Source: Phallus indusiatus (taxonomy: Eukaryota > Basidiomycota > Agaricomycetes > Phallales > Phallaceae). From it: DNA of 64,000 nt. The stretch covers positions 186,001 to 250,000 of the forward strand of contig JAQFWX010000042.1 of the NCBI GenBank assembly GCA_027605045.1. Reading direction: 5' to 3'. Below the pieces are notes generated by a model that had not been told where the DNA came from, did not search any database, and was given only the letters and a program-made list of their open reading frames with translations. Of this stretch, positions 46,751-59,501 are shown piece by piece (the first letter of the stretch is position 1; every line of letters begins with the position of its first letter). Both the position numbers and the translations under genes were made by a program.

Positions 46751-47378
46751 AAGTTGTGAGGCGAATGTTGAATGATTCGAATGATGCATATGCATAATAT
46801 CGGCACGAATCGTTGACAAATATTGTCCCTGTCACCCGCTGCGTTGAAGATATTGTGTCATTGGTATCAGCTTGATTCCGTCAAATCGGGCATATCTTTT
46901 GCTCCGTTCCAGACAAACCGTGCCATTGTCATCTCAACGAACTAGAAATTCGTAATGGAGAGGGGCTGCGGGGATTGACATGGTTTAGGGCAAACGTTCG
47001 GTCCAGACTCCAGGCTTGGGGCATTACCTGGCTAATCAAACTAAATACCCATTGACGAACACCTTATGGATCGAGAATTTGAAAGCTTTAGGATGGGTAA
47101 GTTGGATTCGCCCTGGTGAGTTTGCTCTTGAATCAAAATTTCTCGTTGCCCCTTCAGTTAAATCTTATTGTCGGAGTCTTTCGTGTTGCATTTGAATAGA
47201 TGCTCGCCGCGGATGCCCGATCTCATGCACAGCGTGTTCAGATCATTGCGTGATGCAACGGGAAGCATTGCGCAGATATGCAATCTCCGTAAGGACAAAC
47301 GGTACCAAGTCACCGTACCCCCAGCCGCTTTGAAGTGATGTCCTCGGTTATTACGATCAAGGTTCCAATATGGGGTCG
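46751..47378 (+). pseudogene. ALDH-derived duplicated spacer with exon fragment
   Basis: The first part (46800-47020) matches the DNA after the ALDH3 stop (49575-49800). About 47035-47175 matches the penultimate coding exon of ALDH1 (44620-44755, the NTLWTENLKALEWA region), and about 47175-47240 matches the DNA just before ALDH2 (45090-45150). The order shows that the ALDH unit was duplicated with part of its upstream neighbour's 3' end. Confidence 0.7.
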
Positions 47379-47384
47379 TATAAA
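47379..47384 (+). promoter_or_regulatory. TATA box of ALDH3
   Basis: TATAAA in tcgtataaattcattcctgt, 45 bp before the ATG at 47429; identical core to the ALDH2 promoter, so the two genes began with the same control region. Confidence 0.6.
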
Positions 47385-47428
47385 TTCATTCCTGTTTTTC
47401 CCTCACAAATTCATTCTATTGAATAAGT

Positions 47429-49526
47429 ATGTCATCCCAATCTTCGCCTTCACTTCCTTACCACGTTAAACTCTTCATTAATGGAGAAAGACGAACATCG
47501 AGCACGGGAACTACGTTCAAGGAGCACGGGGCTTCCGGTCAATTAACTGCCGTCGTCGAAGAAGCTTCATGGGCTGATATCGAGGAAGCCATAGAAACAG
47601 CAAGTGCGGCCCAGCCGGCGTGGGAAAAGAGTCCTGTATCAGTGCGACGCGATGTACTGCTCAAAGCTTCAGCAGTTTTGATGGATCCAAGTAAAGGTTA
47701 TGGGGAAGCAATTAAAGGGGCTTTCACAAGTGCGCTTGGAGAAAGGGCTGACTGGATGACTCAGTACTACGGTGGAGCTTATTTATTCAAAGAGAGTACG
47801 TTCTCTCGACTGTTGATCTTTTTCTCCAGCAATCGTTAACAAGACTTCATTCTCAGTTTCGGGCATGTCTGCTCGCCTCAATGGGCAAACATTCCCGTCT
47901 CGACTTCCTGGCGGTACTGTTGTCACCCAGAAACGAGCACATGGTGTTGTAAGCTGAAAGACTGCATCCATTATTTCAATTATTTCAATTTGTTTCTATA
48001 GGTTCTAATGATTATACCCTGGAATCAACCTATCGCACTCGGTGTCCGCATGGTTTCTTTGGCTCTTCTTGCTGGAAACGCTGTTATGCTCCGCTCAAGT
48101 GAGCATTCCACTCGAACACAAGAAATCATCGCTGAAGGTAGGTAGCTACATAGTTCTTCGGCATCCGTTCAACTAAATCAATGTATTTCCGACAGTGCTT
48201 CATGACGTAGGTCTGGTAAACGCTGTATTACATTTTCGTTAAGCGTCTTGTTTTGTTAGGCTGGTCTTCCGGCGGGCGTCTTTAATCTTATCCATACCTC
48301 CCGAGAAAACAACCCGACAATCGTACCCAAGATAATTGCCCATAAAAAAATCAACTTCATCTCCGTTTGTGCTTCATTATTGAATCATGGTCCAATTTAT
48401 TGAGTTGTTTCTTAGTTTACCGGAGGCCCTACTGTCGGTAGAATTATTGCAACCGAAGCAGGGAAGAACCTGAAACAGGTGTTGATGGAGTTAGGAGGAA
48501 AGGCGGCTGCCATTGTACGCTTGGTTTTGTTCCTCAATATTCTCTGATATAATTTTTGGAATTTGTGCAGGTTTTAGACGATGCCGACATCGAACAAGCT
48601 GCTCGGTGTATCGTAGCCGGAGCGTTTGACACTTCAGGACAGGTACTTTTCGAGAAATTCGCGGCGCTACTCTGGGACAGCTCAAAACTGAACTCTTTTC
48701 TCGTTAGATATGCATGATTATATCTCGTGTTATTGTACAACGCTCTGTCGCCGACGAGTTGATTCAAAAGCTCGTAGCCCTCATTCGGAAACTCAAGACT
48801 GGGACAGGCACGGATGCTAACCTTCCCAGCATCAGAAACGACGAATTCGCCGAGCGTGTTGTCGAAATTATTCAAGACGCCAAAGATCAAGGTGCTGAAG
48901 TTTTAGTTGGAGACGTGTCGAAGAAGGGCGCGGTTGTTCAACCCCATTTCATATCGGGGTACACACCGGAGATGAGAGCATGGAAGGAGGAGATTTTTGG
49001 ACCCGGTCTGTATATCTTTATCGCAAGCTTTATTTTTTTTCATCTAACTGGTCCATGCAGTTCTTGGTCTCATTGTCTGTGATACTGTCGATGAAGCCAT
49101 TGATCTGGCTAATAACACCGAATATTCTTTGTCGAGCAGCTTGTGGACTACTAATTTGAAAGCCCTGGAGTGGGCAAGTCGCATCAAAGCTCGTAAGTGT
49201 CCAGAACATTAATGTACGCAATTCTGAACTAAAATTGATTTCGACAGAGATAGTAGTTGTCAACCGTAAGCTGCTCATGGATTTAAATGTATTTATCAGT
49301 GGTCTGACTTGCCTGCAGACAGCTCTTTCCATATGGAATTCGGCGCCGGAGTACATGGCTTAGGGTAGGTGGATAGCTTACGTATCTGAATAATCCTAAC
49401 ATGAATATTCATAGTGGTGCCAGCGGATACGGCCATGGCGACATCGAAAACTTTTTGCAGGATAGATCCACCGTTGTTTTCACTGAAAAAGTTCCCAATC
49501 CACTCCTTGATAATTTAGGCTTGTAA
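47429..49526 (+). CDS. NAD(P)+-dependent aldehyde dehydrogenase, ALDH3
   Basis: Same family and exon layout as ALDH1, about ten introns. Motifs: LPYHVKLFINGERRTS, PSRLPGGTVV, IIPWNQPIALGVR, FTGGPTVG, LMELGGKAAAI (Glu present), the cysteine in SGQICMIISRVIVQRS, EEIFGP, DTVDEAIDLANNTEYS, GASGYGHGDIENFLQ, with a stop at 49526. The residues after the catalytic cysteine read M-I-I-S, where ALDH1 and ALDH2 have M-A-T-S; the ALDH cysteine signature expects a small residue at the second position, so activity may be altered. Otherwise complete. It shares promoter and 5' half with ALDH2, so the pair arose by a recent duplication. Confidence 0.83.
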
Positions 49527-50914
49527 AGTTGCTAAGCGATAGTTTCGCAATGTTGAATGATGTATAATAATATAAGCGTGAATCGTTGACAAATATTGTC
49601 CCTGTTACCCGGCGCATTGAAGATATTTCATTGGCATCAACTTGATTTATCAAATCGGATATATTTTATTTCTTGCTCTGTTCCAGGCAGAACAGTATCA
49701 TCTCGGACTGGTGAATCGCTACATAGAAAACTAGTAATGGAGAGGCGCTGCGAGAAACTGACATGGAGCAGACGCTCGGTCCAGACACCAGGCTTGGGGC
49801 ATCAATGCGTCACTTCGGGCCGCGTTGTAGGGGAATTGAAATCTTCAAATTATCAAAGATCTTCAGATGCACTTCAAAAAGGTCTGAAAGCTTCTCGGAC
49901 TCCTCGGTCCTATGATATAAAGCCCTTTATTTTTGTAAAAATACTGTCGTGTTCCGTTCTTAGGATTTAGCTGTCAAATCCGCGAGCTTCTAAATAAATG
50001 TGTGTTTGTTCTGAATCGGACATCCGAGTTATATATGGCACAACATGGTAGTACCGAGCAAAGTTCATGAAATAGTACTCACATCAAGTTAATTTTACAC
50101 AAGTGGCGCGTCATTCTCATAATGATTTATTTATTTTTGATACCAGCATATTTGAAAATAGCTTGCCCAATAGTCGAAACTTAGTGTGTGAGTATTCCGC
50201 AAGAACGTTGTAGCCTGTTTGGCCCAAGCGCTCCGACGCGACTACAGATTTGAATTGCAAAAGCATTTGATGCAAATTATACACGAACAAGAAGTGTGCC
50301 GCATTGGGATTATTATTTCTCGACGTGAAAATGATTTATCAAAGTTTCAAAGTTCTAGACAACGTCGTCAGTAGCCTAGTACAGCCGTACAGTTAATTCT
50401 CAATTTAAATCGCCGTAAACGTACATTTGTTATTAGTAATAGCATGTCCAAGTACTCTTAGCGTACTATATGTATTGTCCCTTTGTAGCTGGACTTATTA
50501 ATTAAAGGTCGCAAAGGGTGCGGCCCGGGGTGTCAGCTGTCAAACAATAATAGTTTAAGAAGAGAAAGCAGTTTATTTTTATTTAATATATAGTACTCTT
50601 CACATATTAATGGGAAATTGACTCACCTTACGAGTGTATGTATAGCTGAACTGAGCTTAATCAAATAGAAAGGTGAACATCTTCGTTTATTCGAAGTCTG
50701 GTTGCAAACTACAACGGCATACAGGTTTTTAATATTTTACAAAAACAAAAGACAGCATGATGAAAATAAAGTCGAAAGCAGCATGATTGGATTTTTACAC
50801 GTTTTTTGTTTCAGAATACAAAAATAGACAACTTGTGACAAAAGAGCGGAAAAAAGTTTAGTCGGGACTCGACAGCTGTACGAGTCCGTATGCCGTTGTG
50901 TGTGGGTAGGTCTT
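49527..50914. other. Intergenic, no gene recognised
   Basis: The first ~270 bp is the repeated ALDH downstream sequence. An open frame at 49596-49970 lies in this repeat and has no domain. The remainder is AT-rich and holds the 3' region of the convergent histidine-rich gene. Confidence 0.5.
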
Positions 50915-51520
50915 TTAAGCATGGTGGTGGTGGCGGTGATGTTTGGCATCGTCCTCGAGCTCGAGTTCACGAGCATGATGGTGGTGGTGCTTCTTAGCAT
51001 CCTCCTCAAGCTCGCGAGCGTGATGGTGGTGGCGATGGTGCTTAGCGTCGTCCTCGAGTTCACGAGCATGGTGGTGGCGATGATGCTTAGCATCCTCTTC
51101 AGGTTCACGAGTATGATGATGGTGGTGCCTCTTAGCATCGTCCTCGAGCTCACGAGCGTGGTGGTGACGGTGATGCTTAGCATCATCCTCGAGTTCCCGT
51201 ACATGGTGATGGTGGTGCTTTTTGGCGTCATCCTCAACCTCACGAGCATGATGGTGGTGATGCTTCTTAACATCTTCTTCCAATTCACGAGCGTGGTGGT
51301 GACGATGGTGTCTAGCGTCTTCTTCGGGTTCACGAGCATGATGATGGTGGTGATGTCTTTTGGCATCGTCCTCGAGCTCGAGTTCACGAGCATGGTGGTG
51401 ATGATGATGGTGAACATCAGGTACCTCGACTTCACGAGCATGATGATGATGGTGATGATCCCTGACATCATCTTGGAGTTCACGAGCATGGTGATGACGA
51501 TGGTGAGCTCTGTCATTGTC
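50915..51520. repeat. Tandem repeat array coding the histidine-rich units
   Basis: About 13 units of 42-54 bp with CAC/CAT runs on the minus strand (seen as gtggtggtgatg on plus), linked by cctcgagctcacgagc-like segments. Units vary in length by whole codons, as expected for selection on the frame. The array is likely to vary in copy number between strains. Confidence 0.8.
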
Positions 51521-51583
51521 AAGGGGAATAGCTAGAACAGCTGCAGCAGAAACGAGAGCGAGAAGGGAGACGAAGCGGACCAT
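50915..51583 (-). CDS. Secreted histidine-rich tandem-repeat protein
   Basis: Single open frame of 222 aa from the ATG at 51583. No known family recognised. Residues 1-19 form a signal peptide (MVRFVSLLALVSAAAVLA, cleavage before IPL). The mature part is 12 full repeats plus a final partial one, each about 15 residues. A unit is a run of five to seven His (sometimes with one Arg), then A-R-E-L/V/P, then an acidic patch E-D-D-A-K. About 70 of 222 residues are His, and no Cys is present. Dibasic KR or KK ends occur after five units, the others ending in single K or R. Alternating His and acidic blocks suggest Zn, Cu or Ni binding; Kex2 cutting at some units is possible. The signal peptide and upstream DNA match the xylanase gene at 55278-56244. 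Confidence 0.85.
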   Translation of the reverse strand: MVRFVSLLALVSAAAVLAIPLDNDRAHHRHHHARELQDDVRDHHHHHHAREVEVPDVHHHHHHHARELELEDDAKRHHHHHHAREPEEDARHHRHHHARELEEDVKKHHHHHAREVEDDAKKHHHHHVRELEDDAKHHRHHHARELEDDAKRHHHHHTREPEEDAKHHRHHHARELEDDAKHHRHHHHARELEEDAKKHHHHHARELELEDDAKHHRHHHHA

Positions 51584-53495
51584 GTTGCTCAAATGTATGT
51601 CGTAAAGGTTGAATGACCTGGGTCAATCTTGTCGTGTTAAGTGTCCTTTTATGCAGATACCAACGGGAAAATTCCGGTGTATAAGCCGTTGCAAACTCTT
51701 GACGTGTATCCAGTAAATTAAAAGAGCAAATAGGGATAATTGTATATTCTAACATTTTGTCTCAACTCGCGTTGGAAATTATTTGAGGTATCTCTGGCAT
51801 AACCTTTGAGACTGAACGGGCTCCAAGTAATTGGAGTGGTCCCATGATCAATGGTTCGCAACCTTTTTTGTTTTGCATCAAATTATATTAAGGTTTTACG
51901 CGTGACAATTGTCAAGAAAAAACATACTTAAGCGACAGTCCAAGAATATCTGTCTAAGATTAGATCTCTCCTGAAATAGCATTGTCTTGTACAAGAACTT
52001 GAAGAGGGATCTACACAACCGTCTTGTTCTTTCAACGACAACTGAAAGGTCTATGAGCTATGGTAGGCGATAAAAAATGCTGACGTTAATTTGCCCCATT
52101 CGCTGACTATATGCATACATGAGCAAAGTGGTTTGTGCATACATGTGTGAATCGGCATAGTAGGTCCATAGTAATAAACCGCCCAGGTGTCAATGCGCAG
52201 CAATCGTGAGATACTACTTGTGCTCATTTATATTACATCTGACATTAAAATCTTCGTAAAGGAGAGCTTTCATGAACATGCTTGCATATGTGGTGCCGGT
52301 GGCACAATTAAGGGTCGAAAACGTATAAGAGGACATCTGAAATTCAAATGATGGTGTCCCCGAATATCGAGAAAGCATTCTTTCCGAGACTTCTTTTTTT
52401 GTGGTTGGTGTAATTATAGGTCTCTTGAGAATCTACATCCTAAATAAACCGTCTGCTATAGCGGTGTGTGAGTAGTGAGAGTAAATCAGAAGCGTAAAGC
52501 CTGTAGGAAAAGCAAATATTTGCTCTTCCCTTCAGATTCCGCTGTATGTATCTCTCGATCGCCGAATTGATGGCCGTTCGCATGGATCACAGACGACTAA
52601 ACTGACTGTCCTATCTGCACTGGTCCAGGATAAAACATTGAGCCACGCTGTTAAGCCAGGTGCATTAGATCATGAAAGGTGAAGGACAAATTTTCCATTA
52701 AAACTAAGCACAATAATCATGATTTCGGAACGATAAGGCGCAATAACTATAATAAGCACTACTCAGTGAGAGACATCAGCACTACCTCGAATTGCACAAT
52801 TTTGTCGAATTCGCACTAATCCAATGAATTCTCCAACAAGTCTTCAAAACCCCTCGAATTGAATGGTTTTGCCTTATAGCCACCGAAGCCTTTACTATAT
52901 AGGGAATAAGTGTTCACCGAAGCCCGAAATTAAATGATCATGAGGGCACACGTAGGAACACGTTGGCACGAAATTTCACGCAATTTTGAGACTCAAACTT
53001 CAGTGGTTTACACGAGTAACGCGGTGACGGGTCATAAGGTCCATTTATTGTTGGTTGACATGACACGAAATGGAAGGAGTTCGAATTTTGCGAACGTTCT
53101 ATTAGGCGTTCTGCATTTATCCGGTGATGGTACACTGGTACCACGACACCGCCGAAGCTCCTATTTCGAATCCTCAGCGATATTACTAGGACGGTGTAAA
53201 CTGAACCATGTGAAAAAACGCCGGCGCGAGACGCTTAATCCAGTTCTAATATTGATTGAGCGTCAACCAGGAACAAAAACGCGAATCTTCGCGTAGTATG
53301 TGAATCTGTACATGCGTCATAGTTCACGTTCCTCCTTACGGTCGGGCGATTGGAATACAATTGACTTTACAAAACGTACGTTTTCAGAAATTTCTTTCAC
53401 AAATGCCGAGCTGCGGAGTGCTGAGGCTTCATAAATTCGCGCCAAGCGGAAATTAAAGACTTCGGAGTGGATATTCCAAAAAAACTACAGACATT
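51584..53495. other. Upstream region of the histidine-rich gene, partly duplicated
   Basis: No gene recognised. 51584-51730 matches the xylanase upstream region. Further up, several blocks match 56960-57560 in order, e.g. attctccaac and cccgaaatta at 52830-52935, and tttatccggtgat at 53116 (57330 in the other copy). The open frame at 52934-53296 lies in this decayed duplicate and is not accepted as a gene. Confidence 0.55.
51679..51686 (-). promoter_or_regulatory. Probable TATA box of the histidine-rich gene
   Basis: Minus-strand CTTATACA about 100 bp before the ATG, at the same relative place as the TTTATAAA of the xylanase gene and inside the shared upstream block. Confidence 0.45.
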
Positions 53496-54125
53496 TGCCA
53501 TCAGGGATTTTGACCGAAAACTTTCCGAGGTCAATAAAGCTCTCCAATATAATTAGTTATAGCTCGATTGGTAGCAGCAATCTGAGTTGATTTATGTCGC
53601 TGTTAAAAGGCCCCTAGCGAGATTGCGCCGGTGACACCAGTGATGAGTGATAAATAAGACTACGGGATTTGGGAGAAATGACCGCTGCGCCGACAGCAAT
53701 TTCTAGGGAACCAAAAAATATTGATCTACCTGGGTCTGTGCGTGCATGTGTGATATATGCCATCTTCTAATAGTTCATTGTAACTTGAATATAACGCCAT
53801 ACAGACTCACAATCGAGTCTTATGACATTTGAACGCACGTTCTTTCTATGCTATTCCTCATCTTCTTTTTTTTTGAATTGCCTCGTGTTCCTTTTGTTAT
53901 GAATTCTCGAAATGCACATCAAAATCTGTGAAATGTAATAGAATTTCTCACGATACATAAGATTGAGAGGATGGATATTAAAAAACCTACAACGCGAACC
54001 AACCAATTCGCATCGCTTTCTTTCGTCTGCATATGCAATCGAACCGCCAGCAGACAACAGGGCAGAGACAGAGATAGATACTTCCAAGACCGAAGGTGTT
54101 CCCGAAGAACTGTTGGTTTCGTGAC
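53496..54125 (-). pseudogene. Aldo-keto reductase fragment (decayed copy)
   Basis: Two blocks match the intact reductase at 57613-59501. The first, 53511-53550, matches its last coding bases and stop region (gaccgaaaactttccgaggt). The second, about 53996-54060, matches the exon holding LLTRPFDTQTKRSDSDW. Most other exons are missing or unreadable. It lies upstream of the histidine-rich gene exactly as the intact reductase lies upstream of the xylanase, so it is the second copy of that pair. Confidence 0.65.
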
Positions 54126-55277
54126 TTGCAAAAAGTTTCACCCATAAAATATGGTCGAAGCGTATTATTTCTCACTGTCATAATGTCAGAGATGTGCGAC
54201 TGAATAACGGCCAGACTCAACCGAAGAAAAGATTTACATAGTTAACATATCCATTTCCTTCGGGCCTTCACCTGGCACAAAGAAGTGTTTCTATGAAAAA
54301 TGGGCGTTAACGCGATACACTATTGCCAGGAGGAAAAGCAACTCAGTATGAGTACAGGATATATTTCCGGGACGTATCCCAAAGTCCAGCTTTGACGCTA
54401 GGTAGTACTATTGGGGGCTCTTTCATTATCTAGTGGCTCGGGCTGTGCACTCAAACAGAACCAGGTGAAGATACGGTTTAGTCCTCGTTAGAGGACCTTC
54501 GCAGGTTTAGGACCATACCCAGCAAGCCTACCTTGGCGCTTGTGTGGGGAATGTGTCTAGCTGTCGTGATTGCCTTTTCCAGACACATTCACTCCGGCAA
54601 CGCCGTCTCCTTTGAAACAGTATGCATGAAATGTTAGGGACATACCAAGTACATCTCGAGTTAGGCTTGAATAATATAAGAGTAGATGAACGAATTGCGT
54701 ATCACTGGTAGTGTAGAAATAACATTGAATTTGGACCATGCACTCGATCAATATACATTCCGACTTACGCAGTCCCCATATGATCTATCTTTTTCGCTCG
54801 CGCGGTTCATCAAAGATCACCAAAAAGAACATTGTCTTAGCACCAAGAATCGGACCTAGAGAGAAAAAAAGTCGCACATCTCAACGTTGTAATAGCCAGC
54901 CAATGAGCCAAAATCAAATATTAGGGCGTTATTCCATCTCGAATTGTAAACTCGCAAATGTTTCTTTCGCAAGTTGAATGGGCTTGGTGGTCGGCAGAAA
55001 GAGTATGTGTCACATTTGTCACGGTGGAGCCATCAGGAAAGTTTGAAAAGCAGCGCTCACGTCAGAGGTTCAAGTTCAACCTGTTGGTTCACCACACCAT
55101 TAATATCAAATCGCTTGTTCAGTTCGTTAAAAATTACCAGCTTTGTAGTGAAAACCTGGTGAATATTGGTTGGTCGTTCATTATGTTATACGTCAGTTTG
55201 CTTTACAAAAACATTTTGATTTTAGGTTTTATTTGTTCATACTAGAACTACTGGAAATAGTCCTACAAATTGCGAGT
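54126..55277. other. Intergenic, no gene recognised
   Basis: Only short open frames (for example 54738-54977 and 54958-55245), none with a domain, signal peptide or splice support. Confidence 0.45.
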
Positions 55278-56244
<967 letters not shown>

Positions 56245-57612
56245 GATAGTCAATTATAGGTAGAATGACCTGGTAGTGACCTTGAAGAGTCTCGCCTTTT
56301 ATTTCTTTGACAAAGGCGTATTCGGCAAAAATCCGGTTTATAAACTGGTGTTAAATCCTGACGTGGAGCGCAATCACAAAGAGAGAACGAGTGGTACGGA
56401 TGATTTTTATGTTACGTCTGACAGTATTTCCTGTGAGGAATAGGCTGAAGTCTCTGGATCAATCTCCAAATCTCCTGTTGGGTAGGTCTTTAACAGCACT
56501 GATGGGCCTTATGATCCTGAATTTGAATATTTTTGTTGGTCCCGAGAATGCATGCGTAACAAAGAACCATAAAATGTATTACGAAAATATTTCTTGGGCG
56601 ACCTCTTAATGTAACAGTCTCTCCGTCGTCACCGGTTACCCACCACATTCTTACAGGACGTTGTGATTGTGTAGGAATGGGAATATTCCTGGGGACAGAC
56701 AACTTGAAGGAAATCTATTGGATCTAAGTCTTTTGAGTTTGATCCACTCTTTGCCTACCTTTACTTCTGTGCTGAACTACCACGTGTCTCATTTTCTGGG
56801 ACGATCACCTAATGCGACTGCTGACACATACATGTAAGGCTGCCTTACGCACATTGCGATGGGTAACGGTTGTAGAATTTGTTCAAAAGAGAACCTAACT
56901 GTCTCAAGAGGAGAAACGGTAAAACTGAAACGATACCGTCAACAAGTGTGCAACATTGTCATTTTCGTATTAGTGAGTTTTTTGATTCTCCAACGAGTCT
57001 CCTAAAACCCTCCGGATGGACTGAAATTGCGTAGGAGCATTATAGACCATGTACTAGTTTGGAATTAACGTCACCAAGGGCCCGAAATTATTGCAAAATA
57101 AACGATCATGGGGATGCGAATCTGAGCTGGCTTGCTCATTGACAATACAAGAAATAACGAGAAATATCCGCGAACAAGTTTGTATTAAACTCAAGAAGTT
57201 TACACGGCGTGACGCATCATGGGGTCGATTTGTTACTGCATATAATGTATCATGATCTAATTATGGTTAACATGTTGACATGGCATGGCATAAAAGGAGC
57301 TTCCGAGAACGTATTATACTTTTATCCAGTGATAATAGCACCGGCACTGGCGTTCCGGTTTCGAAATTGAAAGGTTGTTTTCGTGTGAAAGGACTCGTGG
57401 CCAGGATATTAGACGACAGCGGCGCCAACTCAACCTCCAGGACAAAAATATCCATACCGGAGAATTATTACTTTTTTCAAATCAAGAATTAAGAACTGAT
57501 CAATATTCCAAATATACTCTCTAAATACTGACGATGGACAAATTCAAGGTACTGATTTTCCTGACAATCCAGAAGAGTGACTAATTCAAAGCATTACCAT
57601 GTCTGCTCTCAT
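56245..57612. other. Xylanase promoter and spacer to the aldo-keto reductase
   Basis: No gene recognised. The first ~130 bp matches the DNA upstream of the histidine-rich gene. The more distal part (56960-57560) also matches 52820-53540. Small open frames at 56391-56609 and 57267-57492 have no domain. Confidence 0.55.
56337..56344 (-). promoter_or_regulatory. Probable TATA box of the xylanase gene
   Basis: TTTATAAA about 95 bp before the ATG at 56244, followed downstream by the block shared with the histidine-rich gene (gaatgacctgg on the plus strand). Confidence 0.5.
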
Positions 57613-59501
57613 TAAGAATGACCGAAAACTTTCTGAGGCTGATAAAGCTCTTCAAGATATTTGACCTCATCGTCCGTAAGCCGAACGTGAACAGCAGCTA
57701 CAATATACCGAAATCAGTGGCAAGTTCCGGTTTATTTTGGGTTCCTATTAAATACCTATTAATTCTTCAAGATTTTTCAGACTCGTGCTTCCGACGATAG
57801 GAGCAGTGATGGAGGCTGCAGAAAAAGTTACCAAACAATGATGACAGTAGCGCGAGGCTCGGGGGGTAAACTTACACTTCGAGAAGCACCATGCTAAAGC
57901 AACTTGAGCCATCGTGATTCCCTTCCTTTCGGATATCTCTTGGACTCTGAAGAAGATAATCAGTCTTGCGTCACATACACAAATCCGAGTTCAACCAACC
58001 GCATAATTATGTCTTTTGTACCATTTCCTTTATATCCATTCTTAATGAGCCTATATACAACGGAACTTAGAAAACAAATTACGGCGCATAATGAATGAAC
58101 TAACCAATCCGAATCGCTTCTTTTAGTTTGGGTGTCAAAAGGCCGTGTCAACAAACCGCGAGCCAGCGGGGAATAGGGAGTACATCCAACTCCAAAATGC
58201 TGTGTATGCGTATTGCATCGAATTGGGAAGATGGTATTTTCATTGGATAGATCAAAAACTCACTTTGAGAGTCGGCACCATTTCGCGCTCTTCTTCGCGA
58301 TATAACAGAGAATATTGGTTTTGCATTGAAATGAAGGGTGTTAATTTGTTATTAATAGCATAATCTAAGAGCAAATTAGGATGTGACTCATACGCATACA
58401 TCAATCAAATACTTGCTCTGCATGGCGTGGACTAAGTGTGACGAGTTTTCATTATCAGAAGTTGATACAAAGAATGGTAGTCACTTACATTGGTATGCAT
58501 AGCAAGCACTCATCCCAATGTAACGTACGTAACCAGCTTGCACAACGTCGTGTAGAGCTCGCATCTGAAAGAAATTCGTGTCTCGGTCGGAAAGAATAGC
58601 ATGTACAATTGACGTACAGTCTCCTCAATGGGTGTGTTATAATCGAAACGGTGACCTACAAAACAAACGCTTAACCATTGGTTTCGTGCCTGAGAGTATA
58701 GAATGATCAACACTTGCACTGCAGCACATCAATATAATCCAATTGAAGTCTTTCAAGGCTATGCTTGACGCTGTCAAATATATGCTGCGAAACAGTCAGG
58801 TAAATTTGACCCGATCCTCCTTGTCTATTACATACCTTGCGACTAAGACCTCCTTGGTTCACGTATCCATTCTCTTCGGCTCCTGAGGTCAAAAAGAAAT
58901 GCTGTTCCGGAGAATGCGCCACGACGCAATAAACCTTTTTTTTAAAAAACATCACAATTTTGTTGCATTGATGGGTACACCGGTTGACGGAAGTACTCAC
59001 TTTGGTCATTATGACAATTTCTTCACGTGGCAAGTTTAAAACCTTAATTGCTTTTCCTAAGATGCGTTCGCTGTAATGTGATCAGCCGCGCAACTTTAGC
59101 CTAGTGAGCGAGATCCATCGTGATACCTTTCACCGTTAGAGTACACATTTGCTTGAAATCATTAGATGAGATAAGAAAACTTCGCGTGAACGAATTTGGC
59201 CTACCAGTATCAAACGTCTGGATACCGGCATTATAGCTAATGTCTTATAATCAGCGAGTAATTTAGCTAAAAAAGCTTTAAACTCACGCCGCTTTTATAT
59301 GCTTTATACCTTCTTCCTCATTAACAGTCCATGAAGCCCACCTAGGGTCTCCATAGGACATAGTCCCAAGAATGATTTTGGAAACCTTTAGACCGGAATT
59401 CCCGAGTTTAACTGCACGTAATAAAATCAAGTTAGAGAAGATTTGTCAGAAGGATAGATGATTGGCTCACCATAGGGCATAACAGTTTTGCGAGGAATCA
59501 T
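57613..59501 (-). CDS. Aldo-keto reductase, aryl-alcohol dehydrogenase type (AKR2)
   Basis: NAD(P)H-dependent reduction of aldehydes or ketones; family resembles fungal aryl-alcohol dehydrogenases and norsolorinic-acid-reductase-type proteins. About 14 short exons read on the minus strand from the ATG at 59501 to the TAA at 57613. Motifs in order: VKLGNSGLKVSKIILGTMSY, GIQTFDTANVYSNGES (catalytic Asp and Tyr), ERILGKAIK, EEIVIMTK (catalytic Lys), GYVNQGGLSRKHIFDSVKHS, LDYIDVLQCHRFD (catalytic His), GYVRYIGMSACYAYQ, FISMQNQYSLLYREEEREM, PLARGLLTRP, KGITMAQVALAWCFS, LTDDEVKYLEELYQP. The catalytic tetrad is complete. Two introns start with GC (GCAAGT) instead of GT, at 58717 and 58416, where AKR3 has GTAAG. 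A TATA-like run lies about 60 bp upstream. No in-frame stop was found in the model. Confidence 0.83.

Noticed and set aside
49596..49970. Frame of 124 codons after ALDH3
   Set aside because: It lies in the repeated ALDH downstream sequence, and the other copy at 46800-47020 does not keep it open.
50900..51535. Long hydrophobic frame on the plus strand opposite the histidine-rich gene
   Set aside because: It is the reverse reading of CAC/CAT repeats (giving V, M, L runs) and has no start context or domain. The minus-strand frame has the signal peptide and the shared promoter. A third frame on the minus strand is open for the same reason.
52934..53296. Frame of 120 codons upstream of the histidine-rich gene
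   Set aside because: It lies in a duplicated non-coding spacer; the matching region at 57100-57500 is not open in the same frame.
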